From: Pelosinus sp. UFO1
GTDB lineage: Bacteria > Bacillota > Negativicutes > DSM-13327
Direction: 5' to 3'
DNA: 64,000 nt
NCBI RefSeq assembly: GCF_000725345.1
Contig: NZ_CP008852.1
Span: 4,849,001 to 4,913,000 of the forward strand
Shown here piece by piece: positions 34,597 to 43,187 of the stretch. Every line of letters starts with the position of its first letter. The stretch's first letter is position 1. The notes beneath the pieces are model-generated. The model saw only the letters and a list, made by a program, of their open reading frames with translations, searched no databases and was not told the DNA's origin. The translations under genes and the position numbers were made by a program.

Positions 34597-34770
34597 ATGG
34601 GACACAGGGACAGGTTGTTTGTCCCGAGAGATGGAAGAGGCAATATGATAATTAAGATAATCCTAAGCTATGATTCTTATTGGGATTAAAGAAACTGTCA
34701 ATGATAAGAAACCTGAAACAGAGCCTTGCTTTGGTGAAATAACGCTTATAAAAAATATAGCAGGATTTAG
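34597..34770 (+). repeat. Duplicated intergenic unit, copy 1
   Basis: The unit starting GGGACACAGGGACAGGTTGT and continuing through CCGAGAGATGGAAGAGGCAA, GATTCTTATTGGG and TTGATAAGAAACCTGAAAC-like sequence recurs at 44241-44410. Its right part runs into an H1 element. Confidence 0.65.
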
Positions 34771-34860
34771 CATTATGAAAGAGAAGCTACCCCTAATCTA
34801 CAGTTAGTAGATTTATGGGTAGCTTCTCTTTTATTTAACATATCAATAAGATAAAGACAA
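34690..34860 (+). repeat. Hairpin repeat H1, full copy
   Basis: Includes AAGAAACCTGAAACAGA, CTTGCTTTGGTGAAATAA, AGCAGGATTTAGCATTATG and the hairpin at 34778-34832 (GAGAAGCTACCCCTAATC with GATTTATGGGTAGCTTCTC, two mismatches) followed by TTTT. Confidence 0.75.
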
Positions 34861-34976
34861 TTTAGACGTATTGTTTTTTAATTGGGACAATGAAACTGTC
34901 CCCGTATCCCTTTGTTTGGAACATAGGTATTGGAAATATCTTTTTTGGCAAAATATCGTCGCTATGTGAAGAAAGC

Positions 34977-35756
34977 TTACTCGCCTTTAAAATTTGCTGG
35001 GCGTTTTTCTAAAAATGCAGTAATCGCTTCTTCATAATCATGGCTGTCATAAACCTTCCGCCGCATCCCCTGTACTCGTTCAAAAGCGGATGGAGTGATA
35101 GAATATGCTTTTGATAAAACACGGAACTGTTCTTTAATTACCTCAATAGATAAAATCGACCGTGTGCTAATTGTCGCAGCTAAATTTAATGTAAAAGGGA
35201 GAAGTTCTTCTTCTGCAACTAAATGATTGATAATGCCTACATTTAAAGCCCGTTCCGCAGGTACTAATTCAGCAGTAAAAAACATCTCTTTAGCAATATT
35301 AATCGGTAAACGATTCATAAAATGTAAAATACCTGTAGAATTATATGGAACCCCAAGCTTAGCAGGAGTCATGGCAAACTTAGCCGTCTTATCGGCGATC
35401 ACCATATCACAAGTCATTATTAAGTCGCAAGCACCACCATAGACACTGCCGTGTACCATTGCAATAACCGGACCAGGGTATTCTTCCACAGCCCGTAAAA
35501 GTACCTCAAGTGAATCGTAATAACTTAACGGATCTCTCATTTTTAGCGGTAATTCTTTAACATCATGACCTGCCGACCATATCTTAGATCCATCCAGAGC
35601 ACGCAAAATAATGATATGTATCTTCTGCTTTTGAAAATTATCAAGTGCTTCAATAATATCATCGACGAGTTCAGCACTTAATGCGTTTAGTTTTTTGGGA
35701 TTATTTAGCGTAATAATCCCCACTTTTTCTGAGAATTCTACTTTGACTAATGACAT
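34977..35756 (-). CDS. scpB: Methylmalonyl-CoA decarboxylase (enoyl-CoA hydratase family)
   Basis: A 259-residue crotonase-fold enzyme closely resembling E. coli ScpB (YgfG), which decarboxylates methylmalonyl-CoA to propionyl-CoA. Shared blocks include WSAGHDVKELP, RDPLSYYDSLEVLLR, MVHGSVYGGACDLIM, GVPYNSTGILHF, ERVQGMRRKVYDS and FLEKRPANF. The oxyanion-hole region GSVYGG and the usual length are intact. It stands alone here; propionate formation from succinate is common in Negativicutes. A truncated second copy of its 3' end lies at 57011-57198. Confidence 0.9.
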   Translation of the reverse strand: MSLVKVEFSEKVGIITLNNPKKLNALSAELVDDIIEALDNFQKQKIHIIILRALDGSKIWSAGHDVKELPLKMRDPLSYYDSLEVLLRAVEEYPGPVIAMVHGSVYGGACDLIMTCDMVIADKTAKFAMTPAKLGVPYNSTGILHFMNRLPINIAKEMFFTAELVPAERALNVGIINHLVAEEELLPFTLNLAATISTRSILSIEVIKEQFRVLSKAYSITPSAFERVQGMRRKVYDSHDYEEAITAFLEKRPANFKGE

Positions 35757-35837
35757 AATTAATCCTCCTAAATTAGCATAACTTATAAAACTATTATATG
35801 ACTCAGTTGCTATAGGGCTTTAGAGACTCTCTGCTTC

Positions 35838-36120
35838 TTAACCTGCCAATAAGGCACCAAAGTGGAGTATATCTTCTCCGTTGAATGTACTTAAAATACA
35901 GTATACTGAATACCTATACCTTATCTTTATTATATTCCTACTATGAAAATAACTGAAATATTGAATAATCATGGTATGATAACTATTGGTTATAATGATA
36001 TTTATAGCCTGTCCCAATGTCCTATTTTTTAAAAAAAGGATTTTGCTAGCCAAACGCCTACACTAACGTTTTGTTGGGAGTAAGAAAACTACAATAGGAC
36101 ATTATTTTAGCAAATATGTA
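35838..36120. other. Gene-free stretch
   Basis: No supported gene. A 71-codon minus-strand frame has no ribosome site or recognisable sequence. A GCCTGTCCCAATGTCC fragment near 36006 belongs to the GTCCC repeat group. Confidence 0.4.
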
Positions 36121-36205
36121 AAAATATAGAAGGAATTAATATTTATAAAGAGAAGCTACCATAATAAATTAGTTAGTAAATTTATGGGCAGCTTCTCTTT
36201 TAATT
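36121..36205 (+). repeat. Hairpin repeat H1, diverged copy
   Basis: AATATAGAAGGAATTAATATTTAT flank followed by the hairpin 36147-36202 (AAAGAGAAGCTACC with GGCAGCTTCTCTTT, imperfect inner part) and TTTT. Terminator-like for the minus-strand small gene next to it or a neutral repeat. Confidence 0.6.
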
Positions 36206-36276
36206 GATATGAGAATTTCGCGGGTTTTTTGTTGTGTTTTTTTTAAAGGTTTCGGATAGCTTCACCAAGTAATAAT

Positions 36277-36798
36277 TTTACTTAAATAGAAAACATGGTG
36301 CCTATTAATACGGAATTTTGAATTTAGCTAGAATAGTTATAGTCAAAGAATCTGCCATATTACGAAGTGAGAATGCTTAATATTGTTTGGATGTTTTTGT
36401 TGAGGGCGTCAATTGCCGCAATATTTAAGGGATTATTCGCAATTTCTAAAAAAAGAAGTTCACTAGTTCGAACTAATAAATCCAATTGCTTATCGATTAG
36501 ACTCCTGTGGTCTTTACAATCCCATGGTTTTCCTTTAAGTTGCTCACATTGATCGACTACTTTAATAGTTGCGTAAATTTCTCTGTAAGCTGAAGTTATT
36601 CTGCAGATATTAGGAGGGTCGTTTCCGCCAGTTCCAGCGAGTATCACAACAATATTAGTTGTTAAGGTAGCAATTTCCTTATTAGTCATACCACATCACC
36701 CCTGAAGTGATTTTACTTACCCTTACCTGATGTATCTATCTTTATGGGGGGGTTAATAGAGGTAAAATACCATCACAAGGATGGCATTCAAGATGCCA
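36277..36798. repeat. Tandem duplication, unit 1 (about 522 bp)
   Basis: This block is nearly identical to 36845-37366 at an offset of 568 bp and carries the first copy of a small gene. The few differences include a 3-bp in-frame deletion in unit 2. Confidence 0.9.
36360..36689 (-). CDS. Hypothetical protein, tandem copy 1 (109 aa)
   Basis: Start ATG 36689 behind AGGGGTGATGTGGT. The product is a soluble, mostly helical protein (MTNKEIATLTTNIVVIL..., then NICRITSAYREIYATIKVVDQ, ending ALNKNIQTILSILTS) with two Cys near DQCEQLKGKPWDC. No family recognised. It differs from copy 2 by K4/Q4, a one-residue insertion (AGTGG against ATGG), S/N, A/T and T/S changes. Both frames are intact, so both may be made. 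Confidence 0.65.
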   Translation of the reverse strand: MTNKEIATLTTNIVVILAGTGGNDPPNICRITSAYREIYATIKVVDQCEQLKGKPWDCKDHRSLIDKQLDLLVRTSELLFLEIANNPLNIAAIDALNKNIQTILSILTS

Positions 36799-36840
36799 AA
36801 ATTATAGGGGATTTTGTATCCTCCATGCGTATATCCATAC
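36797..36840 (-). pseudogene. Short fragment of Gly/Tyr-rich gene
   Basis: The junction between the two tandem units holds about 44 bases identical to part of the Gly/Tyr-rich remnant at 37597-37755 (minus-strand reading YGYTHGGYKIPYN). This shows that the duplication copied or was inserted into that gene. Confidence 0.5.
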
Positions 36841-36844
36841 TTAC

Positions 36845-37366
36845 TTTACTTAAATAGAAAACATGGTGCCTATTAATACGGAATTTATTGAATTTAGCTA
36901 GAATAGTTATAGTCAAAGAATCTGCCATATTATGAGCTGAGAATGCTTAATATTGTTTGGATATTTTTGTTGAGGGCGTCAATTGCCGCAATATTTAAGG
37001 GATTATTCGTAATTTCTAAAAAAAGAAGTTCACTAGTTCGAACTAATAAATCCAATTGCTTATCGATTAGATTCCTGTGGTCTTTACAATCCCATGGTTT
37101 TCCTTTAAGTTGCTCACATTGATCGACTACTTTAATAGTTGCGTAAATTTCTCTGTAAGCTGAAGTTATTCTGCAGATATTAGGAGGGTCGTTTCCGCCA
37201 GTAGCGAGTATCACAACAATATTAGTTGTTAAGGTAGCAATTTCCTGATTAGTCATACCACATCACCTCTGAAGTGATTTTACTTACCCTTACCTGATGT
37301 ATCTATCTTTATGGGGGGGTTAATAGAGGTAAAATACCATCACAAGGATGGCATTCAAGATGCCAA
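36845..37366. repeat. Tandem duplication, unit 2
   Basis: Second unit of the 522-bp direct repeat (see 36277-36798). Confidence 0.9.
36930..37256 (-). CDS. Hypothetical protein, tandem copy 2 (108 aa)
   Basis: Paralogue of the adjacent 109-aa protein, with about five changes over its length and the same AGAGGTGATGTGGT-type ribosome site. Function unknown. Confidence 0.65.
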   Translation of the reverse strand: MTNQEIATLTTNIVVILATGGNDPPNICRITSAYREIYATIKVVDQCEQLKGKPWDCKDHRNLIDKQLDLLVRTSELLFLEITNNPLNIAAIDALNKNIQTILSILSS

Positions 37367-37395
37367 TGGTTCAATCTCCTTTTTTCCTCTAGTAA

Positions 37396-37437
37396 AAAGA
37401 CAATACAAGGTTCTGTGAGCCTTGTATTGTCTTTTTT
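37396..37437 (+). terminator. Strong hairpin terminator
   Basis: AAAGACAATACAAGG pairs perfectly with CCTTGTATTGTCTTT around nine bases, then T7. It has A/T runs on both sides and may work in both directions; no intact gene ends next to it on the plus strand. Confidence 0.7.
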
Positions 37438-37596
37438 TGCTAAAGTAGCTTCTTTGGGCTCAAGTATACTAATTTATGCTATTCAAATGATTTCGCATCT
37501 GAACTGTACCTGATTATAAATATAATACGATCTATTTAATTACATTTTTATAGAGAAAATCATGTGATATCCTCTATGGAAATGATATCTCTAAAT

Positions 37597-37755
37597 TCAT
37601 AGTTTTAGCATGCAGATAAATGTTGTAATTCCAGAGTAGTGGCAAGTAGCACTACCGGGGCCACTATAGTAATTACAATAACCACCATAATTATAGGGGA
37701 TTTTGTATCCTCCATGCGTATATCCATAGTTACGATACCCATTATAGTAATTATG
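37597..37755 (-). pseudogene. Remnant of small Gly/Tyr-rich protein gene
   Basis: A minus-strand frame reads HNYYNGYRNYGYTHGG, then YKIPYNYGGYCNYYSGPG and ends FICMLKL. An AAGGAGGAG ribosome site lies upstream, but the in-frame codon before the frame is TAG and no start codon remains at the right distance. Gly/Tyr-rich short proteins are typical spore-coat or surface components. I judge it inactivated at the start; part of it was copied to 36797-36840. Confidence 0.5.
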
Positions 37756-37869
37756 CTATATACCTAGCTCCTCCTTATGTCCTTTATTACATTTTATGTA
37801 ATAAAGGACATAAGTGTACTCATTAGCTATGATTCGCTCTGACATTGTATACATATTTTCTCATAATAG

Positions 37870-37950
37870 TACTAAAGGAACGTCCCTTCTGTCTCATTTC
37901 ATAAGGTAAAGTAAAAAAGTTGACAAAAAGGAACGTCCCCACTGCCACTC
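37870..37950 (+). repeat. Two GGAACGTCCC repeats (H3)
   Basis: AAAGGAACGTCCCTTCTGTC at about 37873 and TTGACAAAAAGGAACGTCCC at about 37919 belong to the H3 repeat group, with inverted GTGACA/TGTCAC-like ends. Other copies lie at 44751, 48392, 52779 and 60300. Confidence 0.6.
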
Positions 37951-37984
37951 CATTAAAAAACAAACTCTATTTTTTAACACAAAA

Positions 37985-38022
37985 ACCGCCCTTACTCTCA
38001 ACATTCTGAGGATAGGGGCGGT
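37985..38022 (-). terminator. Terminator of beta-propeller gene
   Basis: ACCGCCC and GGGGCGGT form the outer stem and CTCTCA/TGAG the inner part; on the minus strand GGGCGG is followed by TTTTTG. It lies about 110 bases after the stop at 38131. Confidence 0.6.
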
Positions 38023-38130
38023 TCATCATTATCTAACTGCTGCTAATAACTATTTAATCTTCAATGGCTTCACTTTAATATGGATTTTTACAATAATACC
38101 TTAGCGATATCTCAGGCAAGGAAATTCCTA

Positions 38131-39033
38131 TTATTTTCGAGGGACCATCTTATATGTATAGACTTCAGAGATTTCCTTAGTATATCCAGGATAGAGCCCC
38201 TTACCCATACCAAGAACAATGCGAGCGCCTCTGTTGAAATGAACTAATAGCTCACCTGTCTTAGGATCAACAGTAAGTCCTTCGATTTCTCCCTGTTTCT
38301 TTACCTCAGTAAATGTTTTTTCTAGAACAACAGTAGCAAAGGAGTTATCAGATACATCTACACGATAGAGATGATCAGGCTCATCAAGATCGGCAGTACC
38401 GTCATCGGCAGTTAAATATATAGAACCTTTGTAGTAAAATATCCCCTGAACCCACTGCGGAACTGGCTGTAAGTGTATTTTACGCAGATATTCTCCCGTA
38501 TCTAAGCTATACTCATACAGATATCGGCCACTCTCTTCTCCAACCCACGAACACATCCACACCGTTCTTTTATCTCTATCTACAGTGATACCAGATACTT
38601 CTTCTTGTCCACTAGAAGGTTCAAATTTAAAAGTTCGCTTTAATTTTAAAGTTTCAGCATCATGAATAGCAATCTGAATATCTTTACCTACACCATCCAT
38701 GAAATTTTCAGCACTAACAAAAACTTCGCCATTAAAAACATCAATATCCCCAATATGGTTGGAAGCAATGGCATATCCTTCAAAAGGATTTTCATTTGCA
38801 AGAAGGAGTTTTCCAGTCTTGTCATACTTATACAAAGCTTTACTGCCACTTACATAATAAAACTCTCCATCAGTAGCGATACCCTGACGGCCCTTAACTT
38901 CAAAAGACCCTACCAAGTTATAATCATAAGTCGGAAGTTCACTCATTTTCTTAGGAGCTTCTTTTGCAAAAGCACCAGTTGCAAAAAGGCTCAAGCTCAG
39001 GACAACTAACAGTACAGCATATCGTTTTAACAT
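38131..39033 (-). CDS. Exported beta-propeller-like protein
   Basis: A 300-residue protein with a signal peptide of about 23 residues (ending GAFAKE). The mature part alternates short beta blades (GIATDGEFYYVSGSKALYKY, IDVFNGEVFVSAENF, GITVDRDKRTVWMCSW, GIFYYKGSIYLTADDG, GLTVDPKTGELLVHF), suggesting a six-bladed propeller acting in the periplasm or outside. No catalytic motif is recognised. Ribosome site CAGGAGG. Mono-cistronic. Confidence 0.75.
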   Translation of the reverse strand: MLKRYAVLLVVLSLSLFATGAFAKEAPKKMSELPTYDYNLVGSFEVKGRQGIATDGEFYYVSGSKALYKYDKTGKLLLANENPFEGYAIASNHIGDIDVFNGEVFVSAENFMDGVGKDIQIAIHDAETLKLKRTFKFEPSSGQEEVSGITVDRDKRTVWMCSWVGEESGRYLYEYSLDTGEYLRKIHLQPVPQWVQGIFYYKGSIYLTADDGTADLDEPDHLYRVDVSDNSFATVVLEKTFTEVKKQGEIEGLTVDPKTGELLVHFNRGARIVLGMGKGLYPGYTKEISEVYTYKMVPRK

Positions 39034-39475
39034 AATTTACCTCCTGTTTTTAATTCATATTAAAGGTATTACTTACTATCTCAGTATTTCACAAATCAAA
39101 TACTATGTGAATGAGGGAATTTTCTGATTTTAACGTAAGGGTTCTTCTTACAATAAATTTTATCGTTTTGCAATGGATCTATAAGAGTTCTCTTATCTGA
39201 TTTAGAGATGTCACAGGGACGGAGATGTCAGAGGGACGGGGGTTGTCGACAATGCAATCGTTGAAGGTTAGTGTCAATAACCCCGTCCCCTTGGCAATCT
39301 AAGGTGGTTACTGGTGCTTTTCTTATGGTCAATTTTAGGACATGTCAAGGAATAGATTGGGGTAACATATAAATATTTTGTTTCTGAAGGCTTCTATACC
39401 TTTCTACAGATGCCATATTAATCCATGACTGATATAGTTGAGAGTAGAGTTAAGATATGGGAGTAAAAGCGTAAG
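39034..39475. other. Intergenic stretch with REP element
   Basis: Divergent promoter region for the propeller gene and the 39476 gene. It holds an H2 repeat (39226-39296). The last 80 bases resemble the sequence before the other TPR locus (CTTTCTGCAGATG at about 29050, CTTTCTACAGATG at about 39408). Confidence 0.5.
39226..39296 (+). repeat. REP-like hairpin repeat H2
   Basis: Reads CAGAGGGACGGGGGTTGTCGACA, with GACAATGCAATCG centre and TGTCAATAACCCCGTCCCC right arm. The same layout occurs at 44417, 52450, 55613, 57201 and 59021. Confidence 0.75.
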
Positions 39476-39928
39476 ATGAATTTGATAAAATATATATTAT
39501 ATAATCAAGTAAAAATAATTACTAATAGGAATCCGGATGAAGCAATAAAATTATTAAAAAGTCATATTGATGGTAATTCTTCACTTTTTGAGGGATATAT
39601 CAATGGTTATAAATTTGATATGTATAAAAGACTTGAAAAATTTAATCGAAATTCATTTGTGCCTGTAATTAAAGGAGCTATTAGAGAACATTGGCAGGGT
39701 TCAGAAATCAATGTAGTAATACGTCTTAATTTACTGGTTATTATTTTTATGGTTCTTTGGACGTCTGTTATATTAATAAGTGTTTTAAAAAGTATTATTC
39801 TTTATCATAACTTTCTCCCAATATTCTTCTTGGGCATTCTTTGTATTGTTTGGCTGATTTGCTGGCAGATATATGACGGTGAAGTTACTCAAGCAACAAA
39901 TTTTTTAAAACGGTTATTTTGTGAATAA
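39476..39928 (+). CDS. Membrane protein of unknown function, 150 aa
   Basis: About 80 soluble residues (with FEGYINGYKFDMYKRLEKF, SFVPVIKGAIREHW) are followed by two hydrophobic spans (about 84-106 and 113-133) and a short tail. The layout FxGxIxGxxFxxxR...PVIxGxI resembles an uncharacterised group of bacterial membrane proteins, but no name can be given. It precedes the exported TPR gene by 48 nt and likely belongs to its operon. Start codon lacks a strong ribosome site (AAAGCGTAAG). Confidence 0.6.
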   Translation: MNLIKYILYNQVKIITNRNPDEAIKLLKSHIDGNSSLFEGYINGYKFDMYKRLEKFNRNSFVPVIKGAIREHWQGSEINVVIRLNLLVIIFMVLWTSVILISVLKSIILYHNFLPIFFLGILCIVWLICWQIYDGEVTQATNFLKRLFCE

Positions 39929-39976
39929 ATCTAAATGATACATAAAAAAGATATCCCTATAGTAAGGAGTGTTAAC

Positions 39977-40720
39977 TTGAAAAAGATATTGATGCCTTTT
40001 AGTCTTTTAAATGTAACTTTAATTGTTGTTTTTCTAATTAGTTTAAGTAACTTTGTATTTGCTGCCCAAACTGGATACGTGGAAGAAGAGGAAAATAATA
40101 AGAGTGATGCATTTTCTAAACAAGCAGAATTGCCCGATTCTACTGCTATGAAATATTTTCTTCGAGGGCTAGATTATTTTGAAAAAAAACAATATGACAT
40201 TGCAATCGCTGATTATACCAAGGCAATAGAATTGCAACCAGGAAGGGCTATTATTTATTATTGTCGTGCATATTCATATTCTGAGTTGAAAAAGTACGAC
40301 TTGGCTATAAGTGATTGCAATAAGGCTATTGATTTAGAACCTAATAATGCTGACTATTATTCAGAACGTGGTTATGCAGAATCGAAAAAAGAACTATTTT
40401 CTTACTCAATTAATGATTTTACAAAAGCTATTGAATTACAACCTAATACTTCTCGTTTTTATGTTGGACGTGGTAATGCATATGGAGGCATGGGAAAATA
40501 TAACGAGGCTATTAAGGATTTTGAAAAAGCATTACAATTAAATTCGAAAGACGGAATGGCATACTTTAATCTTGCTCAGGTATATGAATTGTTAGGAGAT
40601 AGGGAAATCTCTCTCTCAATGTATCAGGAAGCATCAAAATATGATCTACTTGAAATAGATCAATCTAAAATTAAGGCTCGTCTAAGTGGGGACTGGAGCA
40701 AATATAAAGAATGGATATAA
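39977..40720 (+). CDS. Exported TPR-repeat protein (paralogue 2)
   Basis: The TTG at 39977 is taken as start because AAGGAG lies upstream exactly as in the 29152 paralogue and because it gives a proper signal peptide (KKILMPFSLLNVTLIVV..., ending FVFAAQ). A longer frame to ATG 39935 has no ribosome site. Five to six TPR units follow (FYVGRGNAYGGMGKYNEAIK and others). The last codons overlap the frame of the next gene, suggesting coupling. It is likely an extracytoplasmic scaffold; role unknown. Confidence 0.85.
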   Translation: MKKILMPFSLLNVTLIVVFLISLSNFVFAAQTGYVEEEENNKSDAFSKQAELPDSTAMKYFLRGLDYFEKKQYDIAIADYTKAIELQPGRAIIYYCRAYSYSELKKYDLAISDCNKAIDLEPNNADYYSERGYAESKKELFSYSINDFTKAIELQPNTSRFYVGRGNAYGGMGKYNEAIKDFEKALQLNSKDGMAYFNLAQVYELLGDREISLSMYQEASKYDLLEIDQSKIKARLSGDWSKYKEWI

Positions 40721-40737
40721 AAGATAGAGATAAAACA

Positions 40738-41676
40738 TTGAAGAAATTAACCAGATGTTTATTAGTTTTATTTTTGTTAATTAGCTTTCAAGCAACGGTA
40801 TCTGCGGAGCAAATGGACTTAGGTGAGCTAAAAGATTCAAGATATCGGAATAATTATTTTGGATTTACCATACAAATTCCTACTAAATGGAATGTAATAA
40901 GTAAAAATAGAATTGAACAAGTATATGAGAAGGCAAAAGACATTGTTTCAAAAAATGACGATAACATTAAAACCGTAATGGAAGGAAATAACAAGCCAAT
41001 CTATTTATTATGGCTGTCAAAGTATCCTATCGGAACCACAGATCTTAATCCTAATCTTAGTATTGTTGAGTTAGATTTAAGTGGCACAGTAGGGATAACC
41101 AGAGGAAAACAGTTATTTGGAAGTATTACAAACTTATTTGCAAATACTGGACTAACTTATGAGATGACAAAAGAGAGTGAAGAAACTATTGATGGGATTA
41201 ATTTTGACACAATCGAATTACAGGCTAATATTGGAGAAAAAATTACAAAAACTAAATGTTCTATAGCAATATTAAGAGGACATGCACTAATCCTCAATTA
41301 TGCTTACTCTTCAGAAAATGAATCCCAGGAATTAAATTCAATAATTCAATCACTTAATTTCGATAGGTGGTTCTTAATTGATAAAGATCAATATATGCGA
41401 GTTTATCTCGATACCTCATCAGTTGTTGTATCAGGAGAATACATTTCTTGCTGGATAATGATAGATGCTTGGAATTTTATCATATCTCATCATATGCTTA
41501 TTAAAAATACAGGTGCTTTCAGAACAATGGAAAGCACTTGGCCTAACCAGAGTGGACAAGAGCATACTACTGTTTGGGATGAACATTGGGAAAGTGAAGA
41601 TTCAAACCTTATAATGGGACGAAGGATAAAGAAATGTGTTCAATGGATTGAAGATCACAATCTTTCTCAAAATTAA
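40738..41676 (+). CDS. Exported protein of unknown function
   Basis: A protein of about 312 residues. I prefer TTG 40738, which gives a clean signal peptide (KKLTRCLLVLFLLISF, ending VSAEQ); an in-frame ATG at 40711 overlaps the TPR gene by 10 bases and would add nine charged residues. The segment YRNNYFGFTIQIPTKWNVIS is typical of exported PsbP-like domains (about 35-215), and a second domain of about 95 residues follows (FLIDKDQYMRVYLDTSSV). It is the downstream partner of TPR paralogue 2. Confidence 0.65.
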   Translation: MKKLTRCLLVLFLLISFQATVSAEQMDLGELKDSRYRNNYFGFTIQIPTKWNVISKNRIEQVYEKAKDIVSKNDDNIKTVMEGNNKPIYLLWLSKYPIGTTDLNPNLSIVELDLSGTVGITRGKQLFGSITNLFANTGLTYEMTKESEETIDGINFDTIELQANIGEKITKTKCSIAILRGHALILNYAYSSENESQELNSIIQSLNFDRWFLIDKDQYMRVYLDTSSVVVSGEYISCWIMIDAWNFIISHHMLIKNTGAFRTMESTWPNQSGQEHTTVWDEHWESEDSNLIMGRRIKKCVQWIEDHNLSQN

Positions 41677-41714
41677 TTGTAATCTACCTTGTTAGTCTGA
41701 CGTCCCCACTGTCT

Positions 41715-41795
41715 TATATGCAATTCCTAATCGGAATTTTAATGATAGTATGCAATCCGTTATTGGACGGCTTTTATTTGGTAGATCTATACCTT
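41715..41795 (+). repeat. Duplicated short block, copy 1
   Basis: ATGCAATTCCTAATCGGAAT and the bases after it recur at 44503-44578. The second copy encodes a 24-codon hydrophobic peptide (MQFLIGILMIACLPLL...); here substitutions break it. Both are probably gene-end fragments. Confidence 0.5.
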
Positions 41796-41922
41796 TTGCT
41801 AGAGGTAATGATTTCAAAAAACATCTATTCTATAAAAAGAACAGTGTTTATTCGTTAATAATATCCAGCGCGACTGGATTCAAATGGTTGCTCTGCAGTG
41901 TATCTAGGATGGGAGTGATAGG

Positions 41923-42705
41923 GTGTTCATTTTATATATCGTGTTACTGGTGGTATATTTGGGATTTGGATTTCTAACTGCGCCTGACTTGCCACGTTTA
42001 TGGAGTTGGGGATGGGGGCCTAGTAGCCTAGAGTTTCAGATGAACGTTATTATAGTGCTAGTAGTTGTTTTATACTCTTGGGGCGCGATTAAAATCTTGT
42101 CTAAAATACTGCGACTGCGAGGAGTAGAGGAAAATCCAATGATACAAAGCAACTACAAAACAGCAGGAATACTAGCTTTGTTATTAGTTTTTAGTTCGTT
42201 TTTGTGGGAGCGTAATAGTTTAGGTGGTATTCTTACAGCTATGGTAGTGGTGCCGTATCTTTTAATAATGTTACGGAATTTGATGCTCGAAAAGGCACAA
42301 TACAAGCAGTCTATTACAGTGGCAATCTATTTACTTGTGTTGCTAACTGTCTTAGGACCGATTCTTATATTTAGTGGATACTATAAAGGTGTATTTCTAG
42401 TGCTTACTGCTAAGGGACTAGGGTATGTTACGTTGGGTTCCTTAATACTAATTGAGTGGCGTGTATATAACATCTTAATGCGAAGTATCGCCTTGTTAAA
42501 AATATTTTTAGGACTAGCATATGTCCATACCTCCCTTTTCTCCGTTTACCCACAAACAGTGATGTTTATGACAAAAAGTAATTTAGAATTTTATGGTGAG
42601 TTTAAGTTGCTGGTGTTATTAATAATTTATATGCTCTTAGGGATTACTTTTTTACTTGCTCACAGAAAACACGAAAGTGAGACTTCTAGCGATGCAATTT
42701 CATGA
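41923..42705 (+). CDS. Multi-span membrane protein, unknown function
   Basis: A 260-residue protein starting at GTG 41923 with GGGAGTGAT upstream. About seven to eight hydrophobic spans cover nearly the whole length; the only long loop is basic (SKILRLRGVEENPMIQSNYK). The C-terminus is hydrophilic (HRKHESETSSDAIS). No family recognised. It stands alone between repeat-rich segments. Confidence 0.6.
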   Translation: MFILYIVLLVVYLGFGFLTAPDLPRLWSWGWGPSSLEFQMNVIIVLVVVLYSWGAIKILSKILRLRGVEENPMIQSNYKTAGILALLLVFSSFLWERNSLGGILTAMVVVPYLLIMLRNLMLEKAQYKQSITVAIYLLVLLTVLGPILIFSGYYKGVFLVLTAKGLGYVTLGSLILIEWRVYNILMRSIALLKIFLGLAYVHTSLFSVYPQTVMFMTKSNLEFYGEFKLLVLLIIYMLLGITFLLAHRKHESETSSDAIS

Positions 42706-42834
42706 TATTATTCACTTTTTATATTTTACACCATGTTTCTTAAAAGGTTTACGAGCTTCTTCAGGAGATCCCGAATTGGATCATCAATCAAGTTCAGTGG
42801 CTGTTTCAATATTTCTTTTGCTTATAATGCAAAA
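42706..42834 (-). other. Possible gene fragment
   Basis: On the minus strand a 31-codon stretch ending near 42734 reads LNLIDDPIRDLLKKLVNLL, resembling the first residues of MATE transporters (DDPIxxLLxKxA). Without a start or the rest of the gene it is at most a relic. Confidence 0.2.
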
Positions 42835-42960
42835 ATATAGCAAAATTTAGTGTTTATCGAAAGAGAAGCTACCCATGATCTACCTTGTTAGTAGATTTAT
42901 GGGTAGCTTTTCTTTGACGTAGCGGTGAAATGTAGACAATTTAAATTTAGCATCTAAGAT
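42835..42960 (+). repeat. Hairpin repeat H1, full copy
   Basis: AAATATAGCAAAATTTAGTG flank, hairpin 42860-42915 (AAGAGAAGCTACCCATGATC with GATTTATGGGTAGCTTTTCTT) and the shared right flank GACGTAGCGGTGAAATGTAG. Confidence 0.75.
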
Positions 42961-43007
42961 ATTGGCGAGTCAAAGAACCGCCACCTGACTCTTGCGTGCC
43001 TATCTAA

Positions 43008-43187
43008 GATTCAACTTATATGTATGGATAAAGAATGAGAAACAAATTTGCATCTGGTAGTTTAAATTAGATTTACTACGGAATGTACATTAGTGAAAGT
43101 CGATATACAGGATACACACAATTAAAATAAGAGGTCCTTAGCTATGTTGGTTTTACAATAATAAAAAATAAAAGGAGATGTTTCATT
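43008..43187 (+). repeat. Dispersed leader repeat, copy C
   Basis: Contains ATTCAACTTATATGTATGG, CTACGGAATGTACATTAGTG, GTCGATATACAGGA and ACACACAATTAA..., the last parts shared closely with copy D at 58148. It runs straight into the ribosome site of the tail-collar gene. Conserved lead sequences before two different surface-type genes suggest shared regulation. Confidence 0.65.

Noticed and set aside
35838-36053. Minus-strand frame of 71 codons
   Set aside because: No ribosome site, AT-driven composition, no recognisable motif.
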